A DNA stretch of 8,150 nucleotides, from NCBI GenBank assembly GCA_017551845.1, contig JAFZKR010000124.1:1-8150 (forward strand), in the 5' to 3' direction. The stretch is from Bacteroidaceae bacterium. GTDB taxonomy: Bacteria > Bacteroidota > Bacteroidia > Bacteroidales > Bacteroidaceae. This document shows positions 1-5,557 of the stretch, in pieces (position 1 is the stretch's first letter; each line of letters begins with the position of its first letter). The notes under the pieces were generated by a model. That model saw nothing but the letters and a program-made list of their open reading frames with translations, was not told the DNA's origin and made no database searches. A program made the translations under genes and the position numbers.

Positions 1-711
1 CTCAGCACTGGTGGGGACCCTCCAGCTACCTCCCCACTTGACATGAGCCACATCATCCTCCTGGTCCAATACAGTCTTACTATCCTTATCGGAATACTTG
101 GTATAATTGCCCCTGACTCCATCCACACTGAATTTATAGGTTGCATAACTGTATTCCGTCTTAGTATCAGTCTCACCCCAAGCGTATAGTCCGCCAACAT
201 CTTCGGGCTTATTGGCCCCCACATTACATGTAGCCCACTTTACACTCAGGCCCAGGTCAACGCATTCATGCTGAACATTATCCTGAACTGACTCATTTAC
301 CACTTTTTCTGTCGGGAACGGGCCTTGAAGCACATAATCATAGATGGTTTCTTCCAAACCGTCAAACTCTGATAAATCAACTGCCTGCGGTTGTGCTTGC
401 AGTTTGATTTCATGATAAGTGTTGGTTATGGGTAGTATCACCTTTTCAAAACCTTCCTTGTGAATACACAGCCTGTCGCCTGGTTTTACCAGACGGAAAG
501 AAAATCGACCTGTTGAATCAGTTCTGGTGTCTGTTACAAAATAATCGTTCACAGAATCCAGTTCCATAATATGGACCTTTGCAATAGGAACATCACTATC
601 TGTAACAACACCAGTTATTATATCACCAGTATTGGGCATATGCTGAGCTAACACGGAAACAGCAACTGCTTGAAACAGCAATACTGACAATATGACTATA
701 TGCTTTTTCAT
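1..711 (-). CDS. Secreted FISUMP-like protein with carboxypeptidase-regulatory-like domain (3' end outside window)
   Basis: Reading from the ATG at 711, the frame is open for 237 codons and leaves the window at base 1, so the C-terminus is missing. Residues 1-22 form a signal peptide (MKKHIVILSVLLFQAVAVSV, then LAQ). Residues about 30-105 resemble the CarboxypepD_reg-like beta-sandwich (GVVTDSDVPIAKV, then DSTGRFSFRL and a late KEGFEKV), a common surface-protein module in Bacteroidetes. From residue 151 a FISUMP-like domain begins with VDLGLSVKWATCNVGA, continues YAWGE and EDDVAHVKWGGSWRVPT, and is cut by the window edge. The start is supported by a TAnnTTTG promoter about 20 bases upstream. 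A paralogue of the FISUMP part lies at 1951-2703 and is nearly identical over 21 residues. The product is probably envelope-associated or secreted. Its substrate or partner cannot be told from sequence. Confidence 0.85.
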   Translation of the reverse strand, partial: MKKHIVILSVLLFQAVAVSVLAQHMPNTGDIITGVVTDSDVPIAKVHIMELDSVNDYFVTDTRTDSTGRFSFRLVKPGDRLCIHKEGFEKVILPITNTYHEIKLQAQPQAVDLSEFDGLEETIYDYVLQGPFPTEKVVNESVQDNVQHECVDLGLSVKWATCNVGANKPEDVGGLYAWGETDTKTEYSYATYKFSVDGVRGNYTKYSDKDSKTVLDQEDDVAHVKWGGSWRVPTSAE

Positions 712-736
712 ATTCAATGATATGTCGTTTCTGGGA

Positions 737-771
737 CAAATGTAAGTATAGATAGTGTATCATAACAACAA
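737..771 (-). promoter_or_regulatory. Bacteroidetes-type promoter for the secreted protein at 1-711
   Basis: On the minus strand, TACATTTG (744 to 737) matches the Bacteroidetes -7 consensus TAnnTTTG exactly. A TTG at 768-766 lies 21 bases upstream, and a second TTG at 771-769 is three bases further. Both are reasonable for the -33 element. The predicted transcription start is near 730-733, which leaves a leader of about 20 bases before the ATG at 711. No GGAGG-like ribosome binding site is seen, which is normal for this phylum. Confidence 0.7.
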
Positions 772-777
772 ATAGGC

Positions 778-795
778 GTTGCAAAACTGTTGCAA
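778..795 (-). promoter_or_regulatory. Direct pair of TTGCAAC heptamers upstream of the promoter
   Basis: The plus strand reads GTTGCAA at 778-784 and again at 789-795; on the minus strand this is TTGCAAC twice, 11 bases apart. One helical turn between two identical heptamers, at about -47 to -64 from the predicted start of the 1-711 gene, is a plausible position for an activator binding as a dimer. The regulator is unknown and the match could be chance. Confidence 0.3.
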
Positions 796-890
796 TCACT
801 TTACACCCTTATACTTCACTGCCAGCCTGCACAGTATATCCAGTTCCTCTATGAGTCTGGTTCGAAAACTGGTATCCTTCGGGGTACAAG
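796..890 (-). pseudogene. Possible remnant: C-terminal end of an unidentified gene
   Basis: On the minus strand one frame ends at TGA (798-796) and reads RTRLIEELDILCRLAVKYKG then VK. This is a plausible amphipathic, charged helix and looks like a real protein C-terminus. Going upstream, the frame runs straight into the palindrome at 891-930 and then into antisense-like sequence near the transporter's stop, so no believable 5' part remains. The frame's only nearby start (a GTG inside the palindrome) would give about 42 residues. I do not recognise the family. It may be the tail of a gene truncated when the palindrome and transporter segment came to lie here, or a chance open frame of about 30 codons. 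The rest of 712-890 holds only the promoter and heptamer pair. Confidence 0.3.
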
Positions 891-930
891 AAAATGTGAA
901 ATTGGGGACAGTCCCCTTTTTCACATTTTT
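891..930. repeat. Palindromic intergenic element, copy 1 (GGGGAC-A-GTCCCC core)
   Basis: The left arm is AAAATGTGAAATTGGGGAC (891-909), the centre is A910, and the right arm runs 911-930 (GTCCCC, TTTTT, CACATTTTT). The arms pair over 19 bases except for two T-T mismatches next to the G-run (ATTGGGG against CCCCTTT). On the minus strand the element starts at the last bases of the transporter's TAA stop (932-930) and ends in a T-tract, so it could also serve as that gene's intrinsic terminator. It is nearly identical to copy 2 and in the same orientation. Confidence 0.85.
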
Positions 931-1898
931 TATTTTTGGCGGGCAAAGATGTTAGCCAGGATGGTGCCGCTAATGCTGTGCCAAGCACATGATATGGCGC
1001 AGGGGACTACGGCCATCGGATTAGTGGTCACAAAGAAAGTCATTGCCAGGTTGGTGCCTAGGCCGGCGTTCTGCATGCCCACCTCTATAGATAGGGTACG
1101 TTTTTTGGCCGTATTGAACCTGAACATTCTGCCCACCCAATAGCCCAGCACGTAACCTATTGTATTGTGGCAGAACACCATACCGAAAGTGAGCAGGAAC
1201 AGTATCAGGCCGTTCTCCACCAGCGGATCATGAACGGTAGTTATAACACCGCCCACAATGCACGCCAAACAAATTACCGATACGCCCGGCATGCAACCCT
1301 GAATCTTGCGGAACACATCCTTGTGCCCCAGCCATACGTTCAGCAGGAAGCCGATAGCTATTGGAATGATAGTCACTATGAGTATCTGGCGGAACATGCC
1401 CCATGCATCAACATCAACCCTCTCGCCTGCAAGCATAAGCACAAGCAGCGGCGTGAGTACTGGAGCCAGCAGGGTCGATACGCAGGTCATACCCACCGAG
1501 TAAGCCACATCGGCCTTACAAAGAAATGACATGATATTGCTCGATACTCCTCCCGGACAGCAACCCACAAGGATTATGCCGATGGCCATAGCTGTGCTGT
1601 ACGGTGCAAAGGCGGGCACCCGGCTGAACAGCCATGAGAGCGAGAAAGCCACCAGAGGCATTATTGTAAACTGGGCAACAGCACCTATCAGTATGTCAAA
1701 CGGCCGCTTCGCCAGAAGCTTGAAATCATTAGGCGTAAGCGTGAGTCCCATGGTGAGCATGATAATACCCAGAATGATGGTCTGCATATTTCCCTTAACC
1801 CATGCAAAGATCCCCGGGAAAAAGAATGTCACCACAGCAGTCAGTATTATAAACAGACTGGCCTGGGCGCTTAGAATATCACTTAATCTTTTGAACAT
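930..1898 (-). CDS. Bile acid:sodium symporter family (BASS/YocS-PanS-like) transporter
   Basis: This is a 322-residue integral membrane protein, nearly all hydrophobic helices with short loops, matching bacterial BASS proteins in length. Two family signatures are visible: GCCPGGVSSNIMSFLCKADV (residues 112-131, first core crossover region) and EVGMQNAGLGTNLA (residues 272-285, second crossover). Such proteins import organic anions with sodium. Bacterial members include transporters of ketopantoate-type substrates and possibly bile acids, and the substrate here cannot be decided. I chose ATG 1898 (MFKRLSDILS). The frame stays open to an ATG at 1985, but those 29 extra codons read through the palindrome at 1915-1952 and the end of the neighbouring gene and are not transporter-like. 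Only 52 bases separate it from the upstream gene and I see no promoter, so it is probably co-transcribed. It is bracketed by two near-identical palindromes. Confidence 0.92.
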   Translation of the reverse strand: MFKRLSDILSAQASLFIILTAVVTFFFPGIFAWVKGNMQTIILGIIMLTMGLTLTPNDFKLLAKRPFDILIGAVAQFTIMPLVAFSLSWLFSRVPAFAPYSTAMAIGIILVGCCPGGVSSNIMSFLCKADVAYSVGMTCVSTLLAPVLTPLLVLMLAGERVDVDAWGMFRQILIVTIIPIAIGFLLNVWLGHKDVFRKIQGCMPGVSVICLACIVGGVITTVHDPLVENGLILFLLTFGMVFCHNTIGYVLGYWVGRMFRFNTAKKRTLSIEVGMQNAGLGTNLAMTFFVTTNPMAVVPCAISCAWHSISGTILANIFARQK

Positions 1899-1914
1899 GA
1901 TTGACAAAAAAAGC

Positions 1915-1952
1915 AAAATGTGAAATTGGGGACTGTCCCCTTTTTCACATTT
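1915..1952. repeat. Palindromic intergenic element, copy 2 (GGGGAC-T-GTCCCC core)
   Basis: The left arm AAAATGTGAAATTGGGGAC (1915-1933) is identical to copy 1. The centre is T1934 instead of A. The right arm is GTCCCCTTTTTCACATTT (1935-1952). The same two T-T mismatches lie beside the G-run. On the minus strand it overlaps the TAA stop (1953-1951) of the 250-residue secreted protein and ends 16 bases before the transporter's start codon, so it fills most of this intergenic space. Confidence 0.85.
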
Positions 1953-2703
1953 AAGGGAAGACGGGACGGACGGCAAAGCCGTCAAAACGTAAGGATATAT
2001 CTACACTTAGTTTGTCTTGCCCCATCATAATATCGCATGAGTTGTTAGTGTTATCAGGGCTGATGGAACTTGACCAATAGTAACCGATGGAATCAACATG
2101 GAAAAGAGCCGTACCGTCACGACCTCCGGTAGCCGGAAGGAAAATGGAGCGTTCCTCATAGCCCGGTTTGTTTCCCCTCACCGCGTAACCTTTCACGTTA
2201 TTGAGGGTAGTCCAGGTCCAGGTACAGCTGTCTATGAGTTCCCGGAATTCATCCAAGGTGGGCATACGCCAACCATCGCCCCACAACACATGCGCCACGT
2301 CATCCTCAAGGTCAAGTATCCTCTTGTTATCTGTAAAGCCGTTATAGCCCTGTTCAGCGTCGTAACAATATTTGGTAAGCTGCCGATATGATTCTCTGTA
2401 GAATCTGTAGCCTGATACATTATAACCATCCTCATAACTTGGCTCCAACTCGCCCCAGGCATAGTAGTCACCATAATCCTCCGGTTTATCGGCCCCCACA
2501 TTACAAGTGGCCCACTTTACGCTCAAGCCCAGGTCAACGTATCCATGAACCTTTTCAATGCGCTCCACCTTGACACCAGGCAACTTACTGAGCTCCTCTT
2601 GAAGACGCAGCAACAGTGAATCCATGTATTTCTGCTGGGCATTTGCAGGAATGCAGAAAAACAACAGGACACAAAGAGGTTTCACCCTACTGAGTAATTT
2701 CAT
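1951..2703 (-). CDS. Secreted FISUMP-like domain protein, 250 residues
   Basis: An N-terminal signal peptide (MKLLSRVKPLCVLLFFCIPA, then NAQ, residues 1-23) is followed by a short helical, charged stretch (residues 27-50) and one FISUMP-like domain reaching the C-terminus. The domain opens with VDLGLSVKWATCNVGA (56-71) and YAWGE (81-85), continues EDDVAHVLWGDGWRMPTLDE (133-152) and FLPATGG (188-194), and closes with GYYWSSS (207-213) and FAVRPV (243-248). This order matches the domain found in many paralogous secreted proteins of Bacteroidales and Fibrobacter; its biochemical role is not established. ATG 2703 is chosen because the signal peptide starts there. Upstream there is no promoter, only the compound palindrome at 2711-2763, which ends 7 bases before the ATG. 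The stop codon overlaps palindrome copy 2. It is a paralogue of the gene at 1-711. Confidence 0.88.
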   Translation of the reverse strand: MKLLSRVKPLCVLLFFCIPANAQQKYMDSLLLRLQEELSKLPGVKVERIEKVHGYVDLGLSVKWATCNVGADKPEDYGDYYAWGELEPSYEDGYNVSGYRFYRESYRQLTKYCYDAEQGYNGFTDNKRILDLEDDVAHVLWGDGWRMPTLDEFRELIDSCTWTWTTLNNVKGYAVRGNKPGYEERSIFLPATGGRDGTALFHVDSIGYYWSSSISPDNTNNSCDIMMGQDKLSVDISLRFDGFAVRPVFP

Positions 2704-2710
2704 AACTCAC

Positions 2711-2763
2711 GTGCAAAAGGGGACAGTCCCCAATTGCACCCCCAATTGCACCTTTTTGCATTT
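2711..2763. repeat. Palindromic intergenic element, copy 3, compound with a duplicated half-arm
   Basis: The core hairpin is GTGCAAAAGGGGAC (2711-2724), A2725, GTCCCCAATTGCAC (2726-2739). It pairs fully except for two A-A mismatches beside the G-run. The half-arm CCCCAATTGCAC (2728-2739) is repeated exactly at 2740-2751, and a third, degenerate half-arm CTTTTTGCATTT follows (2752-2763). The step tag (AAA on the left, ATT on the right) is reversed relative to copies 1 and 2, so this copy is inverted. It occupies the whole gap between the stop of the 561-residue protein (TAA 2764-2762) and the start of the 250-residue protein (2703). Confidence 0.82.
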
Positions 2764-4447
2764 ACTTGATCAGGACCTTGCGGCCATCAATGATATATGG
2801 ACCTTTATCAATCGTGTTGACGCCCTGGCCATTCAGATTGTAGATTTCTCCCTTGCCCTGGATTTCGTTGTGTACTTGTCCTATTTTGGTTTGGTCAGGT
2901 ACGTACGGGCCGAAGACAATCTCAAACGCCATCTCCTCCGAGTACACATTCTTAGCTTCCTGTGTCAGCCACAAATAGCCGCATAAGCCGTTGATACCGG
3001 CAGGCATTTCAGGATAATAGGGGTGCGGGGGATAGAAAAGCACATAAGGCGGCTCGGTGGTAATGGAAGCAGGTCCATACAGGAAGAGTACCGTTAAAGG
3101 ATCATCCGAGATAGTGCCCTGGCTCAGCGTAGGTATGAAATCGGCATATTTCGAGCTCACCGTCTGCACGGTTTTTTTGACCGTGACATTCTGGAACGGA
3201 TAGTTAAAGAGGTCCTTTGCCATCTCAGCTTTGACCAAGTATGGCTTACCGGCCTCGAGATCGGTCACATCGTCAAAATAGAGCTTCAAAGTGGGACCGA
3301 AGGCCGCACTGGTTCCACCCTCGTATGACGAGCCTACGAATGCCTTTGCGCTCAAGCCCAGTTTGGAATCAAAACCGCCCGGGAGGTCGAACGGAAGCGT
3401 CAGGATGTTCCAACCCTGCTGCAGTTTGGCGCTGATGATCACATCAGTCGTAGCTCCGTCCAATGCTTCGAGCTTGGCACTATTGTCCTCATTATCGGCT
3501 ATGATGTTATAGGATTCATCATATTCTATCACAACCTCGTCATCATATTCGGGCATCGTTACCCACCAATCGTATCTGCGCAAATAAAAAGAATGAGGAG
3601 AATAGCCTTCAGCCCCTGATTTTGCCAACGTGACGCTCTTGACAACCTTATTGCCCGAGTATGTCAGTACGGTAACCTTATTTTCCGGAGCGGGGTTAGG
3701 ATCGATAGTCCAGAATTCGGCATCCTCCGTACCCTCCTTGATAGTCAGGTTGTGAGCGTTGACGTATGCGGTGAATTCGATACATGGACGGACAAGACCT
3801 TTAACCTCCATGTCGAATGCACTGTAAGTACTGTTTGAAGTAGTAGTAAGCAGGGAAAAGAAGAATGCCCACCTTATGTCTCCACCCACAGTTATCGGTG
3901 TAGTGGTGGTCCAATAGCCAAATCCATTGGTCTCATGGACAAAATCAGTTCCTCCGGCTGCAACAATCATTGTACGTATATCGCCATAGGAAAATTCATA
4001 ATCGTCCATTTCATAACTTGAAGCGCTATCGGGCAGAGGGTCTATAAATGTAGATGTACTTCCACAACCTATGAACATATTCTCCCAGTCGGCAACCGAA
4101 GGCAGACGCCACGTTCCCCATTCAACAGCATGTGTTGTATTATAGGTCTGCGCCAGCTCGATAGCAGGAGGGCAATGATTGATCACCTCCGCCGATGCAT
4201 CCTCCAATGCGATGGCGAGTCCCTTCTGTTTATCCTGATTAATGTAGGCAATCATAGCTACGGCGGTCTTACCGTCGGCCGTTGCCTCCGATACTGTGGC
4301 ATAAATGCTGCCGTCAACGCACACTACCTTGCCGATATCATCGGGCGATAAATAAACACCTTTAGCAACGATGCTCTGTGGAAGCATTGTCATTGTCAAT
4401 AGCAGAATGGCTGCCAACGGGCCAAATGAGAAAAGTCTTGTCTTCAT
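2762..4447 (-). CDS. Secreted protein with WRLP/FISUMP-like domain and Bacteroidales C-terminal tail, 561 residues
   Basis: A signal peptide spans residues 1-29 (hydrophobic core LAAILLLTMTML, likely cleaved after IVAK or nearby). Residues about 36-225 resemble the DUF1566/FISUMP fold: GTWRLPSVADWENMF (111-125), GFGYWTTTTP (175-184) and VRPCIEF (219-225) are the landmark positions. Residues about 335-410 carry GWNILTLPFDLPGG and AGKPYLVKAEM, a beta-rich module common in large Bacteroidales surface proteins. The C-terminus, GEIYNLNGQGVNTIDKGPYI then IDGRKVLIK (533-561), is the short tail found on many secreted Bacteroidales proteins, often assumed to act in sorting or anchoring. It shows no lipobox, so it is probably periplasmic, surface-exposed or released. 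Only 13 bases separate it from the HIT gene upstream, so the two may share a transcript. Its function is unknown. The stop codon abuts palindrome copy 3. Confidence 0.85.
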   Translation of the reverse strand: MKTRLFSFGPLAAILLLTMTMLPQSIVAKGVYLSPDDIGKVVCVDGSIYATVSEATADGKTAVAMIAYINQDKQKGLAIALEDASAEVINHCPPAIELAQTYNTTHAVEWGTWRLPSVADWENMFIGCGSTSTFIDPLPDSASSYEMDDYEFSYGDIRTMIVAAGGTDFVHETNGFGYWTTTTPITVGGDIRWAFFFSLLTTTSNSTYSAFDMEVKGLVRPCIEFTAYVNAHNLTIKEGTEDAEFWTIDPNPAPENKVTVLTYSGNKVVKSVTLAKSGAEGYSPHSFYLRRYDWWVTMPEYDDEVVIEYDESYNIIADNEDNSAKLEALDGATTDVIISAKLQQGWNILTLPFDLPGGFDSKLGLSAKAFVGSSYEGGTSAAFGPTLKLYFDDVTDLEAGKPYLVKAEMAKDLFNYPFQNVTVKKTVQTVSSKYADFIPTLSQGTISDDPLTVLFLYGPASITTEPPYVLFYPPHPYYPEMPAGINGLCGYLWLTQEAKNVYSEEMAFEIVFGPYVPDQTKIGQVHNEIQGKGEIYNLNGQGVNTIDKGPYIIDGRKVLIK

Positions 4448-4460
4448 ATTAATAATGTAT

Positions 4461-4850
4461 TCAAAGGGCAGCGCGGATATCGGCTGCTATTTTCTCGAAT
4501 TCCTCGGGAGTGAGCTTGAGTTTGGGATTGCTGAAGAGCATGTCCTTTTCGGACTGCATGGGGATGAGATGGATATGTGCATGCGGCACCTCAAGGCCCA
4601 GCACGGCCTCGCCCACCTTGATGCAGTTAAACACTTTCTTCTGGGCTGCTGCTATCTTTTTGGCAAAGAGCTGCAAGTCACAGAGCTCCTTATCGGTAAG
4701 GTCGAACAGATAATCCACCTCACGCTTGGGAATGCAAAGCACATGCCCCTTCACCAGCGGGTTGATATCAAGGAAAGCGAAACAGTTCTCCGTCTCCGCA
4801 ATCTTGTAGCAGGGAATCTCACCTGCAATTATTCTTGAAAAAATAGTCAT
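4461..4850 (-). CDS. HIT family (histidine triad) nucleotide-binding hydrolase
   Basis: The product has 129 residues, typical of the Hint branch of the HIT superfamily, whose members hydrolyse the bond to the phosphorus in adenosine phosphoramidates and related nucleotides. The signature is PHAHIHLIP (89-97) with the triad His90, His92 and His94. Other family landmarks are IFSRIIAGEIP near the N-terminus, LDINPLVKGHVLCIPKRE (27-44) with His36, and N75 plus G80 before the triad. The N-terminal CxxC zinc pair of some relatives is absent (IFSRI). ATG 4850 gives the usual MxIF start; a longer frame to 4880 would begin inside palindrome copy 4. It lies between greA and a secreted protein gene, both on the same strand, with the palindrome separating it from greA. 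It is probably cytoplasmic housekeeping. Confidence 0.93.
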   Translation of the reverse strand: MTIFSRIIAGEIPCYKIAETENCFAFLDINPLVKGHVLCIPKREVDYLFDLTDKELCDLQLFAKKIAAAQKKVFNCIKVGEAVLGLEVPHAHIHLIPMQSEKDMLFSNPKLKLTPEEFEKIAADIRAAL

Positions 4851-4868
4851 AGATTTTCGGCTTTTATA

Positions 4869-4909
4869 AAAATAGTACAAAAGGGGACAGACCCCTTTTG
4901 TACTATTTT
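4869..4909. repeat. Palindromic intergenic element, copy 4; likely also a bidirectional terminator
   Basis: AAAATAGTACAAAAGGGG (4869-4886), loop ACAGA (4887-4891) and CCCCTTTTGTACTATTTT (4892-4909) form a perfect 18-base stem with a five-base loop. This copy lacks the AAA/ATT mismatch of the others; its core is GGGGACAGACCCC. On the minus strand it begins 5 bases after the greA stop codon and is followed by a run of T, as expected of an intrinsic terminator for greA. The plus strand also has T after the stem. It ends 18 bases before the HIT start codon. Confidence 0.88.
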
Positions 4910-4914
4910 AGATT

Positions 4915-5379
4915 TTAGAGGGAAATTTCAAGGATCTCGAACCCTATCTTGCCGCTGGGTATCGAAATCTCCACGGTCTCACCCGCCTTGTGGCCCAGCA
5001 GGCCCTTGGCAATCGGGGTGTTGCTCGATATCTTGCCGGACTTGAGATCGGCCTCACTCTCCGGAACGATGGAGTAAGTCACCACCGCATTGTTCCTGGT
5101 GTTGCGGAGCTTCACCTTGGTAAGAATCTGTACTACCGATGTGTCAATCTTGCTCTCGTCAATGAGCTTGGCGTCGGCAATCTGAGCCTTCAGGGTAGCT
5201 ATCTTGGCCTCAAGCATCCCCTGAGCCTCCTTGGCTGCATCGTACTCGGCATTCTCGGACAAGTCACCCTTGTCACGTGCCTCAGCAATCTGCTGAATGA
5301 CCTCCGGACGGCGCACGCCCTCCAGATACTGTAACTCGGCTACCAGCTTCTTGTAGCCCTCCTCTGACATATATGCCAT
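4915..5379 (-). CDS. greA: Transcription elongation factor GreA
   Basis: The protein has 154 residues, close to the 158 of E. coli GreA. The N-terminal half is the coiled-coil finger that enters the RNA polymerase secondary channel and stimulates cleavage of backtracked transcripts; its tip, RDKGDLSENAEYDAAKEAQG (35-54), carries the two acidic catalytic residues D39 and E42 (equivalent to E. coli D41 and E44). The C-terminal FKBP-like domain follows, with SIVPESEADLKSGKISSNTP (103-122) and KGLLGHKAGETVEI. The start MAYMSEEGYKKL is the form usual in Bacteroidetes; Met4 (5370) is an alternative. The gene has its own promoter (5489-5519) and a leader of about 100 bases with a terminator-like hairpin, suggesting control by early termination. 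Palindrome copy 4 follows 5 bases after the stop. Confidence 0.97.
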   Translation of the reverse strand: MAYMSEEGYKKLVAELQYLEGVRRPEVIQQIAEARDKGDLSENAEYDAAKEAQGMLEAKIATLKAQIADAKLIDESKIDTSVVQILTKVKLRNTRNNAVVTYSIVPESEADLKSGKISSNTPIAKGLLGHKAGETVEISIPSGKIGFEILEISL

Positions 5380-5424
5380 AATAACAATATTTTATCTTCT
5401 CAAAAAAACAGTTTCGACATGAGC

Positions 5425-5462
5425 AAAAAAGAATTCCAACATATCACTGAGGGATGTTGGAA
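5425..5462 (-). terminator. Intrinsic terminator-like hairpin in the greA leader
   Basis: On the minus strand TTCCAACAT (5462-5454), an 11-base loop, and ATGTTGGAA (5442-5434) form a perfect 9-base stem followed at once by TTCTTTTTT (5433-5425). An AAAAGA tract just before the stem can extend pairing into the T-run. It lies downstream of the lipoprotein gene's stop (5558) and also downstream of the greA promoter, so it could end lipoprotein transcripts and attenuate greA. The rest of 5380-5557 shows no gene. Confidence 0.65.
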
Positions 5463-5488
5463 CGCTCTTTTCCACTATGTCTTCACTG

Positions 5489-5522
5489 CAAAGATAGGAT
5501 TATTTGATTACCTACCCAACAA
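5489..5522 (-). promoter_or_regulatory. greA: Bacteroidetes-type promoter for greA
   Basis: The minus strand carries TATCTTTG (5496-5489), an exact match to the -7 consensus TAnnTTTG. A TTG at 5519-5517 lies 20 bases upstream, with a second TTG at 5522-5520, giving a normal -33 element. The predicted start is near 5482-5485, about 100 bases before the greA ATG and about 20 bases before the leader hairpin. Confidence 0.7.
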
Positions 5523-5557
5523 TTGACACTTTTTTTTATCCGATATCCGAAATTGAA

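Noticed and set aside
859..866. GGTTCGAA, which resembles a tRNA T-loop
   Set aside because: No acceptor stem, anticodon stem or D-arm can be paired around it on either strand.
790..1143. Plus-strand open frame over copy 1 and the end of the transporter
   Set aside because: It is antisense to the transporter, begins in non-coding sequence and contains the palindrome-derived peptide CEIGDSPLFHIF. It has no protein-like features.
1899..1985. Longer N-terminus for the transporter, starting at 1985
   Set aside because: The 29 extra codons translate palindrome copy 2 and the end of the neighbouring gene (KCEKGDSPQFHI) and do not resemble the transporter family; MFKRL at 1898 is the natural start.
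891..4909. CRISPR array formed by the four palindromes
   Set aside because: The spacing is irregular (about 1 kb, 0.8 kb and 2.1 kb), whole genes lie between copies, arm sequences differ, and no cas gene is present.
5392..5442. Sixteen-codon leader peptide (MLEFFFAHVETVFLRR) before greA
   Set aside because: Its start lies in the hairpin stem and its Phe codons are simply the T-run of the terminator. There is no ribosome binding site and no alternative antiterminator fold that I can see.
5533..5555. CCGATATCCGA near the end of the lipoprotein gene as a terminator
   Set aside because: Only GATATC is palindromic, so the stem is too short to be stable.
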